A stretch of DNA of 64,000 nt from Mesorhizobium sophorae (GTDB lineage Bacteria; Pseudomonadota; Alphaproteobacteria; Rhizobiales; Rhizobiaceae): the NCBI RefSeq assembly GCF_002270415.1, contig NZ_NNRI01000007.1, positions 372,001 to 436,000 on the forward strand, read 5' to 3'. The stretch's first letter is position 1; each line of letters starts with the position of its first letter. This document shows, in pieces, positions 36,610-42,759 of this stretch. Both the position numbers and the translations under genes were made by a program. The notes under the pieces were generated by a model. It was not told the DNA's origin. It saw nothing but the letters and a program-made list of their open reading frames with translations, and made no database searches.

Positions 36610-37767
36610 TCACCGCCCGCCAATGACGCCGATATAGTCCGACACCCAGCGGTAATAGGGCACGCACTGGTCGTTCTCGGTGGCGCATTTCGACACCGGA
36701 GTCTTCCAGAACTTGATCTTGTCGAAATTGTCGTAGCCGTTGGTCTTGCAGCCTTCGTCGGTCAACAGCTCGTTGCCCTTGCAGGCCGCAGGCACGACCG
36801 GCAGCGAACCGAACCAGGCCGAGACATCGCCCTGCACTTTCGGCGACAAGGAATGTTCCATCCACATATAGGCGCAGTTGGGGTTAGCCGAGTCGGCCTC
36901 CATCATGGTGGTGTCGGCCCAGCCGGTGACGCCTTCTTCCGGCACGGTCGACGCGACCGGTTTCTTGGCGGCGACCAGCGCATTGACCTGATACGGCCAC
37001 GAGCCGGAAGCAACGACGCCTTCGTTCTGGAAATCGTCGACCTGGATGGCGGCGTCATGCCAGTAGCGGCCGACCAGCGTGCGCTGGACGCGCAGCAATT
37101 CGAGCGCTGCCTTGTACTGGTCCTCGTTCAGCTCGTAGGGATCCTTGATGCCGAGTTCCGGCTTGTGGAACATCAGATAGTTGGCGGCGTCGGCGATATG
37201 GATCGGCCCGTCATAGGCCTGGACGCGGCCCTTGTTGGACTTGCCGTCCGGCAGCTTCATTTCCTCGAAGACGATGTTCCAGCTCTTGGGCGCTTCCTTG
37301 AACACCTCGGTGTTGTACATCAGGACGTTCGGACCCCACTGGTAGGGAACGCCATAGTGCACGCCACCGACGGTGAACCACGGGGCATCCTTGAGGCGTT
37401 CGTCGACAGTCTTCCAGCTCGGGATGAGATCGGTGTTGATCGGCTGCACGCGCTTGCCGGCAACGAGGCGCAGCGACGCATCACCTGAAGCGGTGACGAG
37501 GTCGAAGCCGCCCTCGTTCATCAGCGAGACCATCTCGTCGGAGGTGTTGGCGGTCTTGACGTTGACCTTGCAGCCGGTCTCCTTCTCGAAGGAGGTCACC
37601 CAGTCATAACCCTTGTCGGTTTCGCCGCGTTCGATGTAGCCCGGCCAGGCAACGATGTTGACCTGACCTTCGCCCTTGCCAAGTTCCTTGACCTGGGCGA
37701 CGGCCTGGCCGGAGAAGGTCAGCGCGACCGTCAAAGCAGTGCATGACTTCAGGAATGAATTCATCAT
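36610..37767 (-). CDS. ydcS: Periplasmic substrate-binding protein YdcS-like (polyamine type)
   Basis: 385 aa, PotD/PotF-like receptor. The signal peptide (LKSCTALTVALTFSGQAVA) is cleaved near residue 24. The mature part contains VNIVAWPGYIERGETDKGYDWV, TASGDASLRLV, GVPYQWGPNVLMYN and four or more cysteines near the C-terminus (ACKGNELLTDEGCKT, SKCATENDQC), consistent with periplasmic disulfides. Two adjacent ATGs are possible starts. It heads the operon; the 212-base upstream gap contains an LTTR-like repeat. Confidence 0.92.
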   Translation of the reverse strand: MMNSFLKSCTALTVALTFSGQAVAQVKELGKGEGQVNIVAWPGYIERGETDKGYDWVTSFEKETGCKVNVKTANTSDEMVSLMNEGGFDLVTASGDASLRLVAGKRVQPINTDLIPSWKTVDERLKDAPWFTVGGVHYGVPYQWGPNVLMYNTEVFKEAPKSWNIVFEEMKLPDGKSNKGRVQAYDGPIHIADAANYLMFHKPELGIKDPYELNEDQYKAALELLRVQRTLVGRYWHDAAIQVDDFQNEGVVASGSWPYQVNALVAAKKPVASTVPEEGVTGWADTTMMEADSANPNCAYMWMEHSLSPKVQGDVSAWFGSLPVVPAACKGNELLTDEGCKTNGYDNFDKIKFWKTPVSKCATENDQCVPYYRWVSDYIGVIGGR

Positions 37768-37949
37768 CGATCTCCCATTTTGGCGCCTGACCCCGAAAGC
37801 CGGTTTCGGTCTTCGCTAGGGGTCACGCGCGGACTGAAAACTGTCAGTTCGTGCGTTGGACTTGATGTCGCTCTGGTGGCGACTTTGGTCCCTGGACTGA
37901 AAGTGCTTTGAAAATTCCGGTTTCGCAAATTCATTTATCAGAAAGGCGA

Positions 37950-37966
37950 TATCGGTTTTTCCGATA
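37950..37966. promoter_or_regulatory. LysR-type inverted repeat upstream of ydcS
   Basis: TATCGG-TTTTT-CCGATA contains a T-N11-A core and lies 183 bases upstream of the ydcS ATG, just past the stop of the preceding methyltransferase gene. The LysR gene at 39.4-40.3 kb is a possible partner. No strong promoter is evident nearby. Confidence 0.25.
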
Positions 37967-37979
37967 GATCGATGCCCCT

Positions 37980-38825
37980 TCAAGCCAGCGCCGTCACCAG
38001 CCAGCAGGCGGCGTTGAAGCGAGCCTCACCATCCTCCACGAAAGGCGCGAACGCAGCAGGCAACACCGCAGTGATTTTTTCGGCCGTTGCCCGGTCAACC
38101 TCACGTAACGCGGCGCCGACCGGCCCTAGTCGGGTGACAAACGTTATCAGATCATCTTCGGCGATCTGACACGCGACATCCACCTGTTCGACTTCGATTG
38201 ACGACCAGCCACCCGCTTCAAGAATCCGCTTCACCTTGGCGGCGTTGGCAAAGGCAAACTGCCCCGGCGCATCGGGGTCCGGTGCGGGTGCGGGCGGCAG
38301 GAAAGGCGCAGCCGCTCGCGCGGCGGTCGTCATGAAATCATTCTCGGCCGGACTGCGCCAGGCAACAAAGGCGAGTTTGCTGCCGCGGCTTGCGGCCTGT
38401 CTTATGTTGGCGAACGCAGCCACGGGATCATCGAAGAACATGACACCAAAACGCGAGACAACAGCGTCGAAGTTCCCGGCTTCGAACGCATACGTCTGGG
38501 CATCGCCCACTTCAAAACTTGCGTTTGCTACCTCTTCTGCCCCCTTGCGTTTCGTCGCCAAGGCGACAAGCGGCTGCGAGATGTCGAGCCCAACACAATT
38601 ACCGTCGTTGCCCACGCGGCGCGCCATCGCCAGAGTCGTGGCGCCGGCGCCGCAGCCGATGTCCAGGACATTGCCCCCTTCCCCGGGATAGCCGGCATCG
38701 ACTACCAGCCGCTCGAACGGCGCCATTACCTGGTCGAGGATCGGTTGCATCTCAACCCAGGCCTTTCCGCTGGCGTCGTTCCAGAGCGCGGCTTGCCGTG
38801 TGTTTGGCTGCGCGGATTGCGGCAT
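37980..38825 (-). CDS. Class I SAM-dependent methyltransferase, MerR-controlled
   Basis: 281 aa. Motif I VLDIGCGAGATTLAMARRVG lies near residue 55, followed by VGLDIS and AVVSRFGVMFFDDPVAAFANI (ubiquinone/menaquinone-methyltransferase-like order). A Pro/Ala-rich insert PFLPPAPAPDPDAPGQ is seen near residue 175. ATG 38825 follows GAGG. It is divergent from a MerR gene, and its promoter has the 19-base MerR-type spacer (listed separately). Its substrate is unknown; a small-molecule toxicant or quinone is plausible. Confidence 0.85.
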   Translation of the reverse strand: MPQSAQPNTRQAALWNDASGKAWVEMQPILDQVMAPFERLVVDAGYPGEGGNVLDIGCGAGATTLAMARRVGNDGNCVGLDISQPLVALATKRKGAEEVANASFEVGDAQTYAFEAGNFDAVVSRFGVMFFDDPVAAFANIRQAASRGSKLAFVAWRSPAENDFMTTAARAAAPFLPPAPAPDPDAPGQFAFANAAKVKRILEAGGWSSIEVEQVDVACQIAEDDLITFVTRLGPVGAALREVDRATAEKITAVLPAAFAPFVEDGEARFNAACWLVTALA

Positions 38826-38868
38826 AACGGACCTCGCTTTTCTGTTGCTCTCACTGATCGTCGCGAGC

Positions 38869-38899
38869 ACTCTACGAGTTCAAGCCGGCTTGAGGTCAA
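38869..38899 (-). promoter_or_regulatory. MerR-type promoter with palindromic operator
   Basis: Minus strand: -35 TTGACC (38899-38894), a 19-base spacer, -10 TAGAGT (38874-38869). The spacer contains the perfect palindrome TCAAGCCGGCTTGA (38880-38893). Overlong 19-base spacers with a central dyad are the signature of MerR-activated promoters, and the site resembles the SoxR operator. It drives the methyltransferase. The right half also provides the GAGG ribosome site of merR. Confidence 0.75.
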
Positions 38900-38901
38900 G
38901 C

Positions 38902-39384
38902 ATGAAAGATATGGACATTGCCGAAGTGTCGCGCCGCACCGGCGTGCCCGCCTCGACACTTCGCTACTATGAGGAGAAGGGCCTCATCGCTTCAATCGGC
39001 CGTCGCGGCCTGAGCCGCTTGTTCGACCCGGCCGTCCTGGAGCGGCTCGCTTTGATCGCTCTTGGACGCGCCGGTGGATTCGCGCTGGACGAGATTTCCG
39101 CGATGCTGAGGCCCGACGGCCTGCCGAAAATGGATCGAGGGCGCCTGGATGCCAAGGCGAACGAACTGGACCACACCATCCGGCGCTTGACCGCGATCCG
39201 AGAGGCTTTGCGTCACGCCGCCCGATGTCCGGCCGCCCGGCCGATGGAGTGTCCGACGTTCCGCCGCGCCGTCAGGCTTGCCGGTGCTGGCCGCTTCGAG
39301 GTTGCTCCGATCGGGTCGTTCAAGGCGGAGGCGGTTTCCGTCACAAGGCGCAAGCGCGAGACTGGAGACGTCAGGCTGGAGTAG
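38902..39384 (+). CDS. MerR-family regulator
   Basis: 160 aa. The HTH (IAEVSRRTGVPASTLRYYEEKGLI) leads, followed by a helical dimerisation region. The pair of cysteines in RCPAARPMECPTFRR near residue 110 recalls the redox or ligand site of small MerR proteins, but it is not the four-cysteine SoxR cluster motif. ATG 38902 lies 6 bases after GAGG; ATG 38911 is an alternative. It shares a 76-base region with the divergent methyltransferase gene that it very probably controls. Confidence 0.87.
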   Translation: MKDMDIAEVSRRTGVPASTLRYYEEKGLIASIGRRGLSRLFDPAVLERLALIALGRAGGFALDEISAMLRPDGLPKMDRGRLDAKANELDHTIRRLTAIREALRHAARCPAARPMECPTFRRAVRLAGAGRFEVAPIGSFKAEAVSVTRRKRETGDVRLE

Positions 39385-39388
39385 GCCA

Positions 39389-40294
39389 CTAGCGGCGGAT
39401 CGTGCGCTGCGACTGGGCAAGGCCGATAAAATCGCGCGCCGCCTGCGGCAGGCCGGAACCGCGACGCCAGACCATGCCGACCTGGACCACCGGCAAGGAG
39501 CCGGAAATATCTCGCGATTCGATGCGGTCGCCTTCCAGCGACCAGGGCCGGTAGACGAGGTCGGGCAGCAGCGCCACGCCGGCGCCGGTGGCAACGAGAC
39601 TGCGCACGGCTTCCACGGAACGCGTACGAAAGGCGACATGCGGCTTGGCGCCGATCGCCGTCAGCAGCTTGCCGGTGTTTTCCTCGATCTCGTCGACGGT
39701 CAGCATGATCAGCGGCTCGAAGGCGATGTCGCCAATGCTGATGATGTCGGCGCCGGCGAGCGGGTGGCCGAGCGGCAGCCAGAGGCGATAGGCCGAGACC
39801 TCGAGGATTTCCGACTGCAGTGCCGTGCGGTCGCGCAGGTTGGAGGTGACCATGACGGCAATGTCGAGCTTGCCGCCGATCAGGAGATGTTCGAGATAGT
39901 CGCCATTGTCCTCGATGGCCGAGACCTCGACGCCGGGATAGGCGCGGCGGTAGCGGGCAAGAAGATCCGACAGCACGTAACCGGCGACCATCGAGGTGAC
40001 GCCGAGCTGCAGCCGGCCGCCTGCTGCTGCCTGTTCGCCGGAGAAAGAGCGGCGTGCATCCGAAACGTCGGCAAGGATTTTCGTTGCATGGCGCAGGAAC
40101 TGGTGGCCCTTGTGGGTGATGTTCAGGCCGCGCGGATGGCGTTCGAACAGTTCGACCCCGAGATCGCTTTCGAGTTCCTTGATCGCTTCGGTGACCGAGG
40201 ATTGCGAGATCGAGAGGTTCTGCGCGGCACCCGACACCGTGCCTTGCTCGGCGACAGCGATGAAGAACTGCAACTGGCGGATGGTGAAGGCCAT
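39389..40294 (-). CDS. LysR-family regulator
   Basis: 301 aa. The N-terminal HTH is TIRQLQFFIAVAEQGTVSGAAQNLSISQSSVTEAIKELE; the effector domain runs from about residue 90 (GRLQLGVTSMVAGYVLSDLL) to the end. It converges on merR with 4 bases between stops. The target is not evident: its own upstream side holds only the kinase remnant at 40.4-40.6 kb. The LTTR-like site before ydcS is one candidate. Confidence 0.87.
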   Translation of the reverse strand: MAFTIRQLQFFIAVAEQGTVSGAAQNLSISQSSVTEAIKELESDLGVELFERHPRGLNITHKGHQFLRHATKILADVSDARRSFSGEQAAAGGRLQLGVTSMVAGYVLSDLLARYRRAYPGVEVSAIEDNGDYLEHLLIGGKLDIAVMVTSNLRDRTALQSEILEVSAYRLWLPLGHPLAGADIISIGDIAFEPLIMLTVDEIEENTGKLLTAIGAKPHVAFRTRSVEAVRSLVATGAGVALLPDLVYRPWSLEGDRIESRDISGSLPVVQVGMVWRRGSGLPQAARDFIGLAQSQRTIRR

Positions 40295-40356
40295 GCCGGA
40301 CTAAACACCGGCGCGCAAGGGAAGGAAAGCCGACGGCAGAGCTTATCCCGTGACTG

Positions 40357-40575
40357 GTGACTGTGCCGCGAGCTCAGCCTGATACGCCGCCGGCAGCACC
40401 GGGCGAGCGGGTGCGCATCTTCGAGTTGTTCTACCGGCTGCAGGATCATGGCGCCGGGCTTGGCCTCAACCTGGTGCAGGAAATCATGCAATTGCATGGC
40501 GGGCGCATCGATATCCTCGACGGCAGACCGGGCGGCGCCTGCTTCAGGATGACTTTTCGCGCTCTGACGGCATAG
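40357..40575 (+). pseudogene. Remnant of a sensor histidine kinase (C-terminal ATPase end only)
   Basis: Open frame of 72 codons. From residue 18 on it matches the end of a HATPase_c domain: F-box-like RIFELFYRL, G2 box GAGLGLNLVQEIMQLHGG and the final GGACFRMTFRA. The N box, G1 box, dimerisation domain and sensor are absent, and no response regulator is nearby, so it cannot be a working kinase. It is probably a decayed fragment. Confidence 0.65.
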
Positions 40576-40667
40576 GCATGTCCGCAGACGACCACCGCGC
40601 GTAGCGGCGCGTTTGAGATCCGTATGCGTCCACCAATTGCTGATGTTCGGCCAGACTCTTGCGGACT

Positions 40668-41444
40668 CTAGAATCCGGCTGCGTCGCCGGCGATGCTGAG
40701 CCGAGCGCCGGCTTGCGAGAGGGCGGCGGCAATGTCGCGCGACGGCGACCGGTCGGTGGCGAGTTCGGAAAACCCGTCGAGGCCGCAGACCTGGACCAGG
40801 CCCAAGCGGCCGAACTTGGTGTGATCGGTGACGACGAGCGAACGCTGGCCGCGCGACAGCACCATACGGGCGAACTCGGCCTCTTCCAGATCGTAGTCCA
40901 TGACGCCCATCACCGCATCGACTGCACCGGTGGAGATGATGGCATGGCTGACCGAGAAACGGCTGACGAAGTCGATGGCCGAGGCCCCGAAGGCAGCGCC
41001 TGAATCGCTGCGCAATTCGCCGCCGGCCATGTAGACCTTGTTGCCGTTGACGGTGGCCAGCGTGCGGGCGATGTCCGACGAGTTGGTGACGACGGTCAGC
41101 CGCCGGTGGCCGAGCAGCTCACGGGCCAGGAACGAGGTTGTCGTGCCGGTGTCGAGCATGATCGATTCACCGTCGCGGATGGTGGCGGCCACCATGCGGG
41201 CAATGATCCGCTTGGCATCGGCATTCTCGCGCATGCGCCGTTCGAATGGCGCTTCGCCGATCATCGACGGCAGGCCGATGGCGCCATGCATCTTGAGGAC
41301 GGAGCCGTCGCCGGTGAGCGGTTTGACGTCACGGCGCACGGTCTCGAGTGAAACGCCCAGCCGGTCGGCCAGGCTGGCGATGGTGACGGTCCCCTCTTCC
41401 TGCAGCAGCCGCAGGATCTCGCCGTGTCGTTTTGAATGGACCAT
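40668..41444 (-). CDS. DeoR/GlpR-family regulator
   Basis: 258 aa. An N-terminal DeoR HTH (RHGEILRLLQEEGTVTIASLADRLGVSLETVRRDV) is followed by a DeoRC sugar-phosphate-sensing domain (MLDTGTTTSFLARELLG, TNSSDIARTLATV, SVSHAIISTGAVDA, VVTDHTKFGR). Such proteins usually sense phosphorylated metabolites, which fits the two kinase genes beyond the shared intergenic region. It is divergent from the 41.9-45.2 kb operon. Confidence 0.9.
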   Translation of the reverse strand: MVHSKRHGEILRLLQEEGTVTIASLADRLGVSLETVRRDVKPLTGDGSVLKMHGAIGLPSMIGEAPFERRMRENADAKRIIARMVAATIRDGESIMLDTGTTTSFLARELLGHRRLTVVTNSSDIARTLATVNGNKVYMAGGELRSDSGAAFGASAIDFVSRFSVSHAIISTGAVDAVMGVMDYDLEEAEFARMVLSRGQRSLVVTDHTKFGRLGLVQVCGLDGFSELATDRSPSRDIAAALSQAGARLSIAGDAAGF

Positions 41445-41516
41445 TTGGGTTTCCCGGACTTAGCCCTTTGCCCGATTCTAAGCTAATTCGAGCGGTTTTA
41501 AAGGAATTGCCTGCGC

Positions 41517-41537
41517 TTTCGGGCAAAATACCCGAAA
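41517..41537. promoter_or_regulatory. Candidate DeoR operator
   Basis: TTTCGGG-CAAAATA-CCCGAAA, with perfect 7-base arms, lies in the DeoR/kinase intergenic region; a partial copy TTTGCCCGA is at 41468-41476. TTTCG...CGAAA dyads are common for this family. It sits just upstream of the plus-strand -35. Confidence 0.5.
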
Positions 41538-41583
41538 AAAGTCACAACTTTTTGTTGACAGGCAGGCAACCTTGGCGTGAAAT
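41536..41583 (+). promoter_or_regulatory. Promoter and second dyad of the kinase/GcvT-oxidoreductase operon
   Basis: TTGACA (41555-41560), 17 bases, TGAAAT (41578-41583) is a good sigma-70-type promoter. Directly upstream is AAAAAGT-CACA-ACTTTTT (41536-41553). Transcription would start near 41590, about 280 bases before the first convincing start codon, leaving a long leader. Confidence 0.55.
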
Positions 41584-41624
41584 TGAGCTATCAAACACGG
41601 GTTCGGAGCTGCAACGGGAGGGTG

Positions 41625-41867
41625 ATGGCAGAGCCGCAACTCATTGACCAGGCAGTTTTGAACGTGTCTGGCGCAAGGAATTTTCAGATCCGCGGGGGCG
41701 GATGCCGGGGTCAAAAACCTGGCCAAGGGGCTCGTCGGTGCGGTGCGGGATACCGATCCTGGCGTCTCGCACCGACGAGATTTTTTGTTTCTCCTCGCTG
41801 TCGTTGGGCTGTCCATGGCGCCCTTGCCGACGCTCAGCAAAGTCGACGCTCAGCAAACCAGGGATGA
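41625..41867 (+). CDS. Possible leader ORF in the operon leader
   Basis: An 80-codon frame begins at ATG 41625, 3 bases after GGGAGG, and ends 4 bases before the kinase GTG. It runs through the terminator hairpin at 41731-41779. The product is rich in Arg, Gly, Cys and Trp and resembles no family I know. It may be a regulatory leader, or simply an open frame by chance. Confidence 0.2.
   Translation: MAEPQLIDQAVLNVSGARNFQIRGGGCRGQKPGQGARRCGAGYRSWRLAPTRFFVSPRCRWAVHGALADAQQSRRSANQG
41731..41790 (+). terminator. Intrinsic terminator inside the operon leader (attenuator candidate)
   Basis: Perfect 12-base arms CTCGTCGGTGCG (41731-41742) and CGCACCGACGAG (41768-41779) are followed by ATTTTTTGTTT. 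The 25-base loop contains a small hairpin (GGAT-ACCG-ATCC). It lies about 140 bases after the predicted transcription start and 80-90 bases before the kinase start, the layout of a riboswitch expression platform or attenuator. Confidence 0.7.
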
Positions 41868-41871
41868 TTCC

Positions 41872-42759
41872 GTGATTGCAGAAGACCGCATCCGCGCCCT
41901 GCCCTGCTGGACCGGCAACATCGAGATCGCGCCGTTGCCGGGCGGCCTGAGCAACGCCAATTATGTGGTCAAGGACGCGGCCGGAAAGCACGTCGTGCGC
42001 TTCGGCAGGGACTATCCGTTCCATCATGTCTTTCGCGAGCGTGAGGTGATGACCGCACGCGCGGCGCATGCCGCCGGTTTCGCGCCAGCCGTCCTCCATG
42101 CCGAACCGGGCATCCTGGTGACGGAATACCTTGGTGCGAAAACCTATCTTGCACAGGACGTGCGTGCCAATCTTGGTCGTGTCGCAGGCCTGATGCGCGG
42201 CTTCCACCGGGAGATGCCCAATCACGTCTCCGGCGCCGGCTTCATGTTCTGGGTGTTCCATGTCATTCGCGACTATGCGCGCACGCTTGAAGAAGGCGGC
42301 AGCCGCAAGCGAAGCGAATTGCCGCGCTTGCTGACGCTGGCTGACGAACTGGAGCGCGCGCAGAAATTGCTGCCGATCGTTTTTGGCCATAATGATCTTT
42401 TGCCGGCTAATATTCTAGACGACGGCAGCCGGCTGTGGCTGATCGACTTCGAATATGCCGGCTTCAACACGGCGATGTTCGACCTTGCCGGCGTAGCCTC
42501 GAATGCCGGCATGAGCGACGAGGAATCCTTCGCCTTCCTGACCGCCTATTTCATGAAGGAACCGGACCAAGCGATCCGCCGCTCGCATGCGGCCATGCAA
42601 TGCGCTTCGCTGCTGCGCGAGGCGATGTGGAGCATGGTGTCCGAACTCTACCTCGACGCGCCCGGCATCGACTACGTCGCCTACACCGAGGAGAACCTGA
42701 CGCGGCTCGAAGCCGCGCTCGATAACTACAGAACGAAGTACGGGATACAGAAATCATGA
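41872..42759 (+). CDS. Choline/ethanolamine kinase-like phosphotransferase (1)
   Basis: 295 aa, APH/choline kinase fold. Features are the nucleotide loop PLPGGLSNANYVV, the catalytic loop FGHNDLLPANIL (Asp, Asn) and the metal site LWLIDFEYAGFNTAMFDLAG. I chose GTG 41872 because AGGGA lies 7 bases upstream and it starts where family homology starts. ATG 41815 would add 19 unrelated residues and has no ribosome site. It overlaps the flavoenzyme gene by 4 bases (ATGA), so the two act together. The alcohol phosphorylated is unknown. Confidence 0.82.
   Translation: MIAEDRIRALPCWTGNIEIAPLPGGLSNANYVVKDAAGKHVVRFGRDYPFHHVFREREVMTARAAHAAGFAPAVLHAEPGILVTEYLGAKTYLAQDVRANLGRVAGLMRGFHREMPNHVSGAGFMFWVFHVIRDYARTLEEGGSRKRSELPRLLTLADELERAQKLLPIVFGHNDLLPANILDDGSRLWLIDFEYAGFNTAMFDLAGVASNAGMSDEESFAFLTAYFMKEPDQAIRRSHAAMQCASLLREAMWSMVSELYLDAPGIDYVAYTEENLTRLEAALDNYRTKYGIQKS

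Noticed and set aside
41743..41871. N-terminal extension of kinase 1 with a Tat-like stretch (HRRDFLFLLAVVG).
   Set aside because: The segment overlaps the intrinsic terminator, has no ribosome site, and kinases of this family are cytoplasmic. The GTG at 41872 has a good Shine-Dalgarno.
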